Positions 24,933-33,009 of a stretch of DNA of 64,000 nucleotides are shown one piece after another. The DNA is taken from positions 558,001-622,000 of the forward strand of contig NZ_JAKFFT010000004.1 of assembly GCF_021502655.1 (NCBI RefSeq). Direction: 5' to 3'. The stretch comes from Dyadobacter sp. CY347. GTDB taxonomy: Bacteria; Bacteroidota; Bacteroidia; Cytophagales; Spirosomataceae. The notes under the pieces were generated by a model that saw only the letters and a list, made by a program, of their open reading frames with translations, ran no database searches and was not told the DNA's origin. Both the position numbers and the translations under genes were made by a program. How positions within the stretch are numbered: the stretch's first letter is position 1; each line of letters starts with the position of its first letter.

Positions 24933-26405
24933 TTATTTCAGAAAATTGACAGTTACATTGTTTTTGGACAGTGACTCATTCTCTCCCGCCAGGTCAAAAG
25001 CAGTTTCGTTGAAGTTTGTCTCAATCTCTTTTTTCGCTCCGATAGAAAGCAGATATTTCAGCATTGCATCGTCTTTGGAAACCATAGCGGCTTTATGCAA
25101 TGCAGTAATGCCTTCACTATTTTTCGCATTCACATCAATCTGATAAGCTTCAAGACGTTTCACCAGTGACAGGTCGTTTTTCGCCACTGCGATATGGTAT
25201 AACGTATTACCATTTTTTGCAGGTGCAGCGATTTTAAAACCATTGTCCTGCAATACTTTTATTTTTGGTTCAAATTCGCCGGCCGTCCTTCCATTGTAGG
25301 ATTGTGCAAGATAAAATGCCAGGTTATCGCCGTTCTTATCCGTCATATTAATATCTGCGCCTCTGCCGATCAGGTAACCGATTACCTCAGGAGAATTTCC
25401 CCGAACGGCCATTGCCAATGCACTAACGCCCTTTTCATTCAACTGGTTAATGTTTTTAACAGTGGAAAGTAATATTCCAATGGTCGCCGTATCCCGATTG
25501 CTGGCCGCCGCATTCATAAAAACAGTGTTGCCATCTTCATCCGCTTTGTTTACATCAACCCCTTTACTCAGGAAATATTTGATGATTTCATCCTGCTTCG
25601 GCTTGCGTACAATGGCGTGCAAAGCATTCTCGCCATTTTTACCGATCACCGTTGGTTTCAGTTTCAGGCTTTCCAGATATTGGTACACTTCAATAGAGTT
25701 TGCACTGCCGCGTCCGCCCTGCGCTGCCATCAAAATCGCATTCGAATGAGCAGGGACACCTTTGGCCAAAAGCGTTTTTAACACGTCGATTTTACCCGCG
25801 CGCGCAGCGTAGCTGAATGCGTTGTTTCCCGCAGCATCAGTGCTTTTCAAGTCCAGGCCTTTTGAAATAAAATAATTGGTAAGAGCAAGGTCTTTATCAT
25901 TTGCCACAGCGATCAGCAATGCATTTGCGCCGTCATTGTTGAGGTCTTTTTTCAGGTCTGCGCCGTGTGCTAGGCATATGTCGTAAACCTTGGTGTTCTG
26001 CTGACCGCCGCCCGCTGCAAAGTTGATCGGCGTAGCGCCATGGCCATCTACATAATTTCCTTTCGCACCTTTGGCAGCCAGATATTCCATCAGTTCAACA
26101 TTGCCTCTCATAGCAGCCCAGTGCAAGTAAATGCGGCCGTCGTGAGTTGCTTTATCAACGGTGTTGCCGGGTTGGGAAAGAAGATATTCAATAGTAGGAT
26201 TAGGCGCTCCGGCATTGATTGCCATGACGACCGGATCAAACATATTGTTGTTGAACTGAGCAGGATTGCTTCCTTTTTCAATCTCTGCTTTTACTGCATT
26301 CACATCCGGGGAGGTTTTCCAGAACGATTGTTCCAGAAGCACATTCTGCTGGGCCTGAGCAGCAAATGAAAAGAATGCACAGGCAGCAATAAGAAGTTTT
26401 TTCAT
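24933..26405 (-). CDS. Exported ankyrin-repeat protein
   Basis: 490 residues starting at ATG 26405, where MKKLLIAACAFFSFAAQAQ gives a clean signal peptide; an upstream in-frame ATG at 26444 would put 13 hydrophobic residues before it. The rest is roughly a dozen ankyrin-type helical repeats, e.g. DGRIYLHWAAMRGNVELMEYL, NGENALHAI, EDGNTVFMNAAASN, EGITALHKAAMVSKDDAMLKYL. These are protein-interaction scaffolds. As first gene of the operon with DUF2271 (5-bp gap) and the PepSY reductase, it is likely to dock or stabilise the flavoprotein system in the periplasm, an inference from context only. It ends KNNVTVNFLK with no sorting domain. Confidence 0.87.
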   Translation of the reverse strand: MKKLLIAACAFFSFAAQAQQNVLLEQSFWKTSPDVNAVKAEIEKGSNPAQFNNNMFDPVVMAINAGAPNPTIEYLLSQPGNTVDKATHDGRIYLHWAAMRGNVELMEYLAAKGAKGNYVDGHGATPINFAAGGGQQNTKVYDICLAHGADLKKDLNNDGANALLIAVANDKDLALTNYFISKGLDLKSTDAAGNNAFSYAARAGKIDVLKTLLAKGVPAHSNAILMAAQGGRGSANSIEVYQYLESLKLKPTVIGKNGENALHAIVRKPKQDEIIKYFLSKGVDVNKADEDGNTVFMNAAASNRDTATIGILLSTVKNINQLNEKGVSALAMAVRGNSPEVIGYLIGRGADINMTDKNGDNLAFYLAQSYNGRTAGEFEPKIKVLQDNGFKIAAPAKNGNTLYHIAVAKNDLSLVKRLEAYQIDVNAKNSEGITALHKAAMVSKDDAMLKYLLSIGAKKEIETNFNETAFDLAGENESLSKNNVTVNFLK

Positions 26406-26471
26406 AAAAAGACGAATTAAAAAATAGCGGGTTAACAGGTGCATTTACCCTGTTTCAAGAGTCAAGATGCA

Positions 26472-26479
26472 CAAAGTTA
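26472..26479 (-). promoter_or_regulatory. Putative -7 element for the ankyrin-DUF2271-reductase operon
   Basis: The minus strand reads TAACTTTG, a perfect match to the Bacteroidota -7 consensus TAnnTTTG, 67 bp upstream of the ankyrin ATG. No good TTTG is seen at the expected -33 spacing. The leader between them can form small hairpins: AACAGG (26434-26439) with CCTGTT (26449-26454), and GTGCAT (26439-26444) with ATGCAC (26467-26472). Confidence 0.4.
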
Positions 26480-26578
26480 ATTGATAATTGGTCTAAATAT
26501 GGATTTGCAGCAAGTTTTTGCAACCAGTTTTTGGATTGAAATACAATTTTCAAAAACGAATCATTTTATCCGCCCGCC

Positions 26579-26662
26579 TTAAATAATATGTTTTGAAAGC
26601 TCGCGGGCAAAGCGCTGGGCACCCGGCTCGCTGAGGTGGCTAGCGTACATCCGATTATGCAT
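26579..26662 (-). pseudogene. Orphan C-terminal fragment resembling an SGNH/acyltransferase-type hydrolase tail
   Basis: A 27-codon frame runs from an ATG at 26662 to a TAA at 26579 and overlaps the end of the neighbouring HTH gene. It includes SHLSEPGAQRFARELSKHI, the sort of H-L-x-x-x-G-A-x-x-F/Y ending seen where SGNH-type hydrolases place the catalytic His near the C-terminus. The frame is closed upstream by a stop at 26663-26665, so nothing remains of the rest of such a gene. It may be a gene remnant at a rearrangement junction; the similarity is by eye and could be chance. Confidence 0.3.
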
Positions 26663-27062
26663 TCATTTCGACCCGGAAATGCAGACGCGCCCCCAATGCT
26701 GTGAAAACCTTCAAGACTGTTTCCAATCTTGCATTGGTAACACTGTTCTCTAATTTCGAGATTTGTGCTTTTTGGACGCCTACCAATTCTCCGAGTTGTT
26801 CTTGCGTAAGTTGGCGTTCAATTCGCGCCGTTTTGATCGCATTTCCCAGCAGATCGATCCGCAGTTCATTTTCGAAAGCATCCCGTTTCTCACTGCCGAT
26901 CACACCTATATGCTTATCGATCATTGTATCCAAAGACACCGTTTCAAGCACTTTATTCGATTTTTTCATGTTATAGTAGATTTTCTCACGAACGTCTTCA
27001 TTTAGGCCTTCCAGAAACGTGACAGCATCCGGTAACAGCTCCACATTAAATTTCTTCTCCAA
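26655..27062 (-). CDS. HigB-like toxin N-terminus fused in frame to a HigA-like XRE antitoxin (probable deletion fusion)
   Basis: A 135-residue protein in two unlike parts. Residues 1-38 (FNVELLPDAVTFLEGLNEDV, EKIYYNMKKSNK) look like the first two helices of a RelE/HigB-type (Gp49-like) toxin. From residue ~42 (SLDTMIDKHIGVIGSEKRDAF) it becomes a standard XRE antitoxin, with HTH QLTQEQLGELVGVQKAQISKLEN. In related Bacteroidota loci these are two adjacent genes, toxin then antitoxin. Here about two thirds of the toxin and the intergenic gap are gone but the frame is kept. The product probably cannot cleave RNA; it may still bind DNA. An internal ATG at residue 46 could yield free antitoxin. 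Single gene, flanked by unassigned DNA. Confidence 0.75.
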   Translation of the reverse strand: MEKKFNVELLPDAVTFLEGLNEDVREKIYYNMKKSNKVLETVSLDTMIDKHIGVIGSEKRDAFENELRIDLLGNAIKTARIERQLTQEQLGELVGVQKAQISKLENSVTNARLETVLKVFTALGARLHFRVEMNA

Positions 27063-27292
27063 TGTCTCAAAAATAAAAGTTTCTTAATCAGGAAACAAGC
27101 GTACGGCTTCGCTCTTGTGGTTTAGACGTCGTATCAGGATGGAAGTAACATGATTTTGAGAAATATTTTGAAATTCAAATGTGGAACGCTTGTACGTGCC
27201 GAGTACACGGTGAATAGCGTGCAGGGAAGATTATTTTACACATATCTCGATTCGGCAGCCCCGGTTAAGGCAATAAATATTTATACTTACTG

Positions 27293-28396
27293 ATGCGATT
27301 GATTTCAACGTCTAAAATATTTTCAAAGCAGGCATGGCAACTTGCGGCCGGGATCGTTTGCATTTATCTGCCTGTACGGATATTTGTAAGCAACGTAGCG
27401 CTGGACGGAGAAACCATTTTGAATAAAATGCCCCTCTGGATCGCGGAATTCCTTGTTAATTTGCTGTTTTTTAGGGTATGGATTGCCATTATCGGCGCTA
27501 TCCGGTATTCCTCCGGAAAGCTCAATGCCACATTTACATTCAGGTTTCCGAGACGGGTTTTTACTTATGCTGTTGGCCTGATCCTGGCGGTTCTTTTCAA
27601 TTTTGCATTCATTTTCCTTTGGCGGGATATGGAAAGATTGCTGGCGGACCAAATGCAAATCGTCATCAAAAGGACCGAACAGGAATTGCAGCCTTTCAGC
27701 CGCCAGCAGAAGGCGAAGGCCAATACTGGCCTGACGGTGATGGCCATGCTTGCGACGATTTACATGGTGTCGGTCAAGCGCAGCAACGAACAGCTCGAAC
27801 AAGTAAGCCTGCGGGCCGCACAACTGGAAAAAGAAAATCTGCAAACCCGGTTCCTGGCGTTGAAAAGCCAGCTCAGCCCTCATTTTTTGTTTAATAGCCT
27901 GAGCATTCTCACTTCAATCATTGAAAAAAATCCGCAGCAATCGGTGTTGTACGTCAATAGGTTATCCAAATCCTACCGCTATATCCTGGACCATTCCGAT
28001 CTGGAATCGGTAACATTAAAAACCGAGCTGGATTTTGTTGGCGCTTATGTTTTTTTGTTGAAATCGAGATTTGAGGAAAAAATGCATGTGCACATCGAAA
28101 TTCCGGAAACGGCTCATGATCAATTCAAAATCGCTCCGCTTACATTGCAGTTGCTCATTGAAAATGCAGTGAAGCACAATCAAATGTCGCTGGAAAATCC
28201 GTTGCATATCAATATCGAAATGACCGGTTTACAGCTCGTTATCAGCAACCCGGTCAGGAAGCGGAACGGCGTGCCTGCTTCGGCAGAAATTGGATTATCC
28301 AACATTGTCCGCAGATATGGGCTGCTTACCAAAGAACCCGTAATAGTCTCGGATACAGATGGTTTGTTCGTTGTAAAAATTCCCCTGCTGTCATGA
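27293..28396 (+). CDS. LytS/YehU-type sensor histidine kinase
   Basis: A 367-residue kinase. Four membrane helices occupy about residues 12-145 (QLAAGIVCIYLPVRIFV, FLVNLLFFRVWIAIIGA, AVGLILAVLFNFAFIFLW, GLTVMAMLATIYMVS). A coiled segment LEQVSLRAAQLEKENLQTR leads into the His_kinase domain with phospho-acceptor His in LSPHFLFNSLSIL. The ATPase region has LLIENAVKHN (N box) and GLSNIVRRYGLL. The gene overlaps its LytTR regulator by 4 nt (ATGA). Such pairs sense membrane or metabolite signals; no dedicated sensor domain is visible beyond the membrane part. The ATG at 27293 gives a natural start just before the first helix. Confidence 0.92.
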   Translation: MRLISTSKIFSKQAWQLAAGIVCIYLPVRIFVSNVALDGETILNKMPLWIAEFLVNLLFFRVWIAIIGAIRYSSGKLNATFTFRFPRRVFTYAVGLILAVLFNFAFIFLWRDMERLLADQMQIVIKRTEQELQPFSRQQKAKANTGLTVMAMLATIYMVSVKRSNEQLEQVSLRAAQLEKENLQTRFLALKSQLSPHFLFNSLSILTSIIEKNPQQSVLYVNRLSKSYRYILDHSDLESVTLKTELDFVGAYVFLLKSRFEEKMHVHIEIPETAHDQFKIAPLTLQLLIENAVKHNQMSLENPLHINIEMTGLQLVISNPVRKRNGVPASAEIGLSNIVRRYGLLTKEPVIVSDTDGLFVVKIPLLS

Positions 28397-29151
28397 AAGT
28401 ATTAATTATTGAAGATGAAGGCCAAACCGCTGAACGCCTCGAAAACCTCATTCACAGGTATGACAAGACGATCCGCGTACTCGATAAAATTCCATCAGTG
28501 GAGAAAACAATGGCCTATTTTGGAAAACAAAACGCCGACCTTCCCGATCTGATTTTCATGGACATTCACCTGGAAGATGATCTCGGATTCCGGATTTTGG
28601 AAGAGCTGAAACTCACTATTCCGGTCATCTTCACCACGGCTTTCAACGAATATGCGTTACGGGCTTTCAAAACATTTAGTATTGATTATTTATTAAAACC
28701 AATTGATTACCAGGAGCTTTCAGATGCCATCGACAAGTTTAAAACCATTGTAAAACCTGCTTTGCCCAAAGACAGGTTCGATCAGTTTTTGGAAAACTAT
28801 AAAGAATCAACCTATAAAGAGCGGTTCATGGTCACGGCCGGAACGCGATTGCAAAGCGTTGCTGTTTCCCAGGTCGCTTATTTCTCCTATGAGCGCAAAA
28901 CCACGCTTCTGAACACATTGGAAGGGAAATTTTACAGCCTGGATTACAGCCTCGACAAACTTCTGGAACACCTTGACCCGAAGCAATTTTTCCGGGTGAA
29001 CAGGTCACACATTGTTTCTTTACACGCCATCAGCTCTGTCAATCAGCAACCTATGGGGAAAATGGTGGTTGAAATGGAACCGGCGCCGCGTGCTGAGGTC
29101 ATTGTAAGCCTGGACCGGATCGGTGCATTTAAGGATTGGCTGGGTAAGTGA
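28393..29151 (+). CDS. LytTR-family response regulator
   Basis: A 252-residue regulator. The receiver domain (1-120) has the acidic pocket IEDEG, phospho-acceptor Asp57 in IFMDIHLEDD and the conserved KP of LLKPIDYQEL. The C-terminal LytTR DNA-binding domain (about 140-250) has FMVTAGTRLQSVAVSQVAYF and FFRVNRSHIVSLHAI. Its start overlaps the kinase stop by 4 nt, so both proteins are made together and form a cognate pair. LytTR regulators bind pairs of short direct repeats; I could not identify a target in this window. The call is secure; the regulon is unknown. Confidence 0.94.
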   Translation: MKVLIIEDEGQTAERLENLIHRYDKTIRVLDKIPSVEKTMAYFGKQNADLPDLIFMDIHLEDDLGFRILEELKLTIPVIFTTAFNEYALRAFKTFSIDYLLKPIDYQELSDAIDKFKTIVKPALPKDRFDQFLENYKESTYKERFMVTAGTRLQSVAVSQVAYFSYERKTTLLNTLEGKFYSLDYSLDKLLEHLDPKQFFRVNRSHIVSLHAISSVNQQPMGKMVVEMEPAPRAEVIVSLDRIGAFKDWLGK

Positions 29152-29304
29152 CTTCCTGGTATTCCTTCCATTCAAATTAATCGTCATTCGGGCCGAAATT
29201 CCGGTCATTCAGCCGTTGCCCTCTTCCATTCTTTTGCCTATCGGGCTATCTTTTGTTTCGCTTTAATGTAAGGGCGGATACATTTTGAAGATTGAGAAAG
29301 GGCA

Positions 29305-29838
29305 ATGGAAATACTGGAACCCATACATTATTTTGACTTAGCAGACTGCGAAGATATGGAGCTGGGCGCTGTGGTAACGATCAGTTCGGGGTGTCAATAT
29401 CCGCAATTTGAATGGCCTGAGGAAGATTTACAGCCATTTTCGCTGATTGAAAAATTAATTGGCGACAGCATTATCCTGAGTGACCCGAAATACATGCGCG
29501 TTTCGGAACGCGAGAAGAGGAAGTTTGGATTCCACAGCGGCGACATTATATTGACCCATAACAGCAGTTCCGGCCAGCTTGGCAAATGCACGCTGTTCGA
29601 TCTGCCCGACTTTGTTTTGCATACAAAATATCTGCGCCTGGTAACCAATGAGCACATGAATAGCCAATTCTTGCTGCTCATGCTGAATAACTTGCGTTTG
29701 GAAGGCAGTTTTCACAGCATTGCAAAACAAAAAGGCAATGTTTTTTACATGCTTATCGACGATTTGAAAAGATTAAAAATCCCTGTTCCCACCATTGAAG
29801 ACCAGAAACAATTGCTGGATTTTCACTTCCGCGCTTGA
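29305..29838 (+). CDS. Solitary half-size HsdS-like protein (single target-recognition-type domain)
   Basis: A 177-residue protein shaped like one half of a type I restriction specificity subunit. It opens with ELGAVVTISSGCQYPQFEW, where HsdS domains have a similar VxxG(G/C)xxP turn; the middle has SGDIILTHNSSSGQLGKC, like the GDILxxxxGxxG strand; it ends LKRLKIPVPTIEDQKQLLDF, matching the IPLPPLxEQxxI motif before the spacer helix. No HsdM, HsdR, second domain or long spacer helix is adjacent. It sits alone between the LytTR regulator (153 bp upstream) and map (66 bp downstream). It could be a remnant, a DNA-binding adapter or part of a split system. Confidence 0.62.
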   Translation: MEILEPIHYFDLADCEDMELGAVVTISSGCQYPQFEWPEEDLQPFSLIEKLIGDSIILSDPKYMRVSEREKRKFGFHSGDIILTHNSSSGQLGKCTLFDLPDFVLHTKYLRLVTNEHMNSQFLLLMLNNLRLEGSFHSIAKQKGNVFYMLIDDLKRLKIPVPTIEDQKQLLDFHFRA

Positions 29839-29904
29839 CTAAGCACATTTGTCTGCTTATGTTAGGGGCAAAGTATGAATAAAGGATTTTTTTAAAATTG
29901 AAAT

Positions 29905-30669
29905 ATGTCGATTACCAAAGAAGAAGAATTGAAGGGAATGCAGCGTGCAAGCGAAGTGGTTGCTGTGATCTTGAAAAAAATGACGGCGTTTGCAAAACCG
30001 GGAATGACCACCAAGGAACTCGACAATTTCGGAGCAGGACTTTTTAAGGAATTTGGGGCAAAATCGGCGCCAAATCTGGCATATGGCTTTCCCGGATGGA
30101 CCTGTATCAGCGTTAATAATGAATTTTGTCACGGCATTCCAACGGATAGAACGATCCTGCGTGATGGTGATCTGGTAAATATTGATGTTTCCGCAGAGGT
30201 GGGTGGTTACTGGTCTGATAACGGCGGATCATTTGTGTTGGGTCCTGATACAAACGGCCATCAGCAGCTTGTGGAAGCGTCCAAACAGATTTTGAAAAAA
30301 GCGATCAGTAACATTAAGGGTGGAGTAAGAATCTCGGACATCGGTTTTTTAATAGAATCAGAAGCCAGAAAACGCGGTTATAAGGTGATCAAAAATTTGA
30401 ATGGTCATGGAATCGGCAGGCATCTGCACGAAGAACCTTCCGAAATCGCCAACTATCGCGACCGTTTCAATACAAAGCGTTTCAGGAAAAATTCGGTCGT
30501 CGCCGTTGAAACGTTTATTTCAACACATTCTTCACTTGCTGTGGAAACTGGCGATGGCTGGACGACAGTTGGGGACAAAGGCGGTTTCATGGCCCAGCAT
30601 GAGCATACGATCGTAGTCACCGATGGTGCCCCAATCATTTTAACAGCCAGCAACGATATTTGGGCATAA
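29905..30669 (+). CDS. map: Type I methionine aminopeptidase
   Basis: A 254-residue M24 peptidase of the short bacterial type. The metal-binding residues are present: Asp in NIDVSA, Asp in WSDNGGSF, His in GHGIGRHLHE, Glu in VAVETFIST and Glu in QHEHTIVV; the substrate His is in NNEFCHGIP. It removes initiator Met from nascent proteins in the cytosol. The second-Asp segment (YWSDNGG rather than the usual YHGDT) marks it as a divergent MAP1 variant, so it may be an accessory rather than the housekeeping enzyme. The gene stands alone; a hairpin follows. Confidence 0.9.
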   Translation: MSITKEEELKGMQRASEVVAVILKKMTAFAKPGMTTKELDNFGAGLFKEFGAKSAPNLAYGFPGWTCISVNNEFCHGIPTDRTILRDGDLVNIDVSAEVGGYWSDNGGSFVLGPDTNGHQQLVEASKQILKKAISNIKGGVRISDIGFLIESEARKRGYKVIKNLNGHGIGRHLHEEPSEIANYRDRFNTKRFRKNSVVAVETFISTHSSLAVETGDGWTTVGDKGGFMAQHEHTIVVTDGAPIILTASNDIWA

Positions 30670-30681
30670 TGCTATTCAGGC

Positions 30682-30727
30682 AAAGGATTATCGCTTTGGT
30701 ATGTTATTACCGTTGTGGTAATCCTTT
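30682..30727. terminator. Imperfect hairpin between map and mtnN-like genes
   Basis: AAAGGATTA (30682-30690) pairs perfectly with TAATCCTTT (30719-30727); inside the loop GGTA and TACC can form a second short stem. It lies between convergent genes, so it may stop transcription from both. There is no T run of the classical kind. Confidence 0.4.
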
Positions 30728-30761
30728 CATATAATCCGTATTAGCTTCGCAACCATCAAAT

Positions 30762-31568
30762 TCACATTTTCCCAACAACTGCCATAACGAGCGTGGCGGC
30801 GTTGTGGGCGGCAATGTCGTAGAATGTCATAATGTCGTTTTGCGCTTTGTCATTCGCATTGTCGCTCAGGCTTCTGATGATCAGGAAAGGTGTGTTTTGC
30901 TGATAACAAGTCTGGGCAATAGCCGCGCCTTCCATCTCCGTCGCAGCAGCGTTTAGTTCTTTACGAAGCCGTTGCGTGATAATTTCAGAAGATACAAAAA
31001 CATCTCCGGTAACAATGATGCCTTGCTTTACAGCCGGTTCGAAACTGCCGTTCTTACGCTTGATTTTGGAGAATGTTAAACCTGTTGATACAGCTAATGC
31101 TTTCTTAACCAGTGCACTATCACAAATAAACGATCTCGGGTTTTCGAGCATGGTTGCCGGGTTTTTGGTAGACCAATATTGCATGCCGGTGTCTTCGGCC
31201 ATCCCAAAATCGTGGTAAGTAACGTGCGTGCCGATCACAATATCGCCTGGATGAAGCGCTGGATCGATGCCGCCAGCGATTCCGGAAAATACAATTTCGC
31301 GTGGCTTGAAATGCTCGATCATTAAGGTTGTTGTGATCGCAGCATTCACTTTCCCGATGCCGGTTTGCGCCAATACGATCTGTCGTCCATTCAATTTGCC
31401 TTTTGTAAACCGGATCTGCTGGATGATCGTGTCTTGTTTCTCCTCCATTTTACTTTGCAGCAGAACAAGTTCAGGTGGAAAAGCGCCGAGAATCCCTGTA
31501 ACACTTTGTGCATGAATGTTTGTGATTTGTAAAAATAAAAGGAGAAAAAGAAGGAGTGATTTTTTCAT
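30762..31568 (-). CDS. Exported 5'-methylthioadenosine/S-adenosylhomocysteine nucleosidase-like protein
   Basis: A 268-residue phosphorylase/nucleosidase-fold protein with an N-terminal signal peptide (LLLFLLLFLQITNIHAQ). Family features are GILGAFPPELVLL, IVLAQTGIGKVNAAITT, IVFSGIAGGIDPAL, catalytic-site Glu in ATEMEGAAIAQ and general-acid Asp in IRSLSDNAND. MtnN normally works in the cytosol, releasing adenine from MTA/SAH; here the export signal places it in the periplasm, where it would act on nucleosides from outside. The start lies 5 bp after the NCS2 permease stop, so they form an operon: hydrolysis then base uptake. Specificity for MTA over other nucleosides is not provable from sequence. 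Confidence 0.88.
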   Translation of the reverse strand: MKKSLLLFLLLFLQITNIHAQSVTGILGAFPPELVLLQSKMEEKQDTIIQQIRFTKGKLNGRQIVLAQTGIGKVNAAITTTLMIEHFKPREIVFSGIAGGIDPALHPGDIVIGTHVTYHDFGMAEDTGMQYWSTKNPATMLENPRSFICDSALVKKALAVSTGLTFSKIKRKNGSFEPAVKQGIIVTGDVFVSSEIITQRLRKELNAAATEMEGAAIAQTCYQQNTPFLIIRSLSDNANDKAQNDIMTFYDIAAHNAATLVMAVVGKM

Positions 31569-31573
31569 AAAAG

Positions 31574-32872
31574 TTAAAGAATGAGTGCCAGGATGGCAAA
31601 AATGTCAATAATCCAAAGTGCGAGACTGATTTCCCGGATCTTGCCGGTAGCAATGTGCAACGCAGTCCAGCTCAAAAATCCCCAGATAATCCCCTGCGTA
31701 ATGGAGTAAGTAAATGGAATGAGCACCATTGCAAAAAATGCCGGAAACGCCTCGCTCAGGTTACCCCAGTTGATTTTAACAACCGGTTTCATCATAAAAA
31801 CGCCGACCAGAACCAGCGCCGGAGCGGTGGCAATAGCCGGAATGGCGCTTAACAATGGAGATAAAAAAAGAAACGGGAGAAACAAAATTGCCCCCGCAAC
31901 CGCGGTAAGGCCGGTTTTTCCACCTTGCTCAATGCCCACAGCGGATTCAATGTAGGCGGTGCCGGGGCTGCTACCGACCAAACCTGCGATTGTTGTCGAA
32001 AATGCATCGGTAATGAGTGAACGTTTAATGTTCCTCGGTTCGCCGTGCTCGTCCAGCAAATCGGCCGCTTCCGCCAGTCCTACGAATGTGGAAAGGCTGT
32101 CGAACATATCCGTAAAAACGAATGCAAGGATAATAGGGGCAAGGCTCCATTTCAGTGAATTAATCAAATCCAACTCAAAAACCAGGCTGAAATCAGGCTG
32201 CGACACAAGCGTGTCAATGTTGATAATGGTCTCCGTTCCGCCCCACCAGCGGCCTATCGGCCAAGCCATTAAGCTCGTTAAAACGATGCCAATCAGAATG
32301 CTTCCCTTGATATTTTTAATTAATAGAACCACCGTAATCAGCAATCCTGCAGCGAAGGTAAGTGAGGAAGCATTCAATTTACCCAATCCTACCATCGTTG
32401 CGGGATGCGCTACGATAAATTTTGCATTTGCGAACCCTATTAATGTAATAAACAGGCCAATTCCGGCTGCTATGGCAAACCGCAGTGATTTTGGGATTGC
32501 CTTTACAATGTAGGCGCGAACATTGAAAAACGACAATAAAAGGAAGAATACACCCGACCAGAAAACAGTCCCCAGCGCGACTTGCCAGCTCAGTTTTTCA
32601 GTAAAGACGGCTGTGAATGTAAAAAATGCATTCAACCCCATGCCCGGCGCGACAAGGATCGGATTGTTTGCATACAAACCCATCATTAGGCTGCTAAAAA
32701 ACGCAACCAGAATTGTGGCCGTCAGCACAGCCGAAAACGGCATGCCGGTTTGGCTTAATATGGATGGATTTACGACGATAATGTACGCTGTTGCCAGAAA
32801 TGAGGAGACTCCCGCCAGGATTTCAGTGGAAATGGAAGTGTTGTTCTTCTTTAATTCGGCAGCGGAAAACAT
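31574..32872 (-). CDS. NCS2-family purine permease (AzgA-like)
   Basis: A 432-residue inner-membrane transporter with about 12-14 hydrophobic segments. Typical AzgA-type motifs are NPSILSQTGMP in the first helices, LVAPGMGLNAFFTFT in TM3, LVGSSPGTAYIESAVGIEQGGKTGL around TM10 and DMFDSLSTFVGLAEAA before it. The family imports adenine, guanine or hypoxanthine with protons. It is the first gene of an operon with the exported nucleosidase 5 bp downstream, which suggests import of bases released in the periplasm. A TATCTTTG -7 element lies 18 bp upstream of its ATG. Confidence 0.92.
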   Translation of the reverse strand: MFSAAELKKNNTSISTEILAGVSSFLATAYIIVVNPSILSQTGMPFSAVLTATILVAFFSSLMMGLYANNPILVAPGMGLNAFFTFTAVFTEKLSWQVALGTVFWSGVFFLLLSFFNVRAYIVKAIPKSLRFAIAAGIGLFITLIGFANAKFIVAHPATMVGLGKLNASSLTFAAGLLITVVLLIKNIKGSILIGIVLTSLMAWPIGRWWGGTETIINIDTLVSQPDFSLVFELDLINSLKWSLAPIILAFVFTDMFDSLSTFVGLAEAADLLDEHGEPRNIKRSLITDAFSTTIAGLVGSSPGTAYIESAVGIEQGGKTGLTAVAGAILFLPFLFLSPLLSAIPAIATAPALVLVGVFMMKPVVKINWGNLSEAFPAFFAMVLIPFTYSITQGIIWGFLSWTALHIATGKIREISLALWIIDIFAILALIL

Positions 32873-32889
32873 GTCATATCGGTTTATTT

Positions 32890-32897
32890 CAAAGATA
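32890..32897 (-). promoter_or_regulatory. Putative -7 element for the purine permease operon
   Basis: The minus strand reads TATCTTTG, a perfect TAnnTTTG match, 18 bp upstream of the permease ATG. At 19 bp spacing the -33 site reads TTTT instead of TTTG. The 5' leader would be only about 12 nt, and no purine riboswitch-like structure fits in that space. Confidence 0.5.
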
Positions 32898-33009
32898 TTG
32901 ATTACACTTTATTTTTAAAAATGAAATCGATTGTCGCAAAATGGTAACTATTTTAAACTTTTCAGACAGATAAAACAGTAAATATGCCTGTATAACTCAT
33001 TTGCAACAT

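Noticed and set aside
27063..27292. Possible RNA gene or tRNA in the 230-bp gap before the LytS gene
   Set aside because: A small hairpin near ACAAGCG is visible but there is no cloverleaf or other RNA signature.
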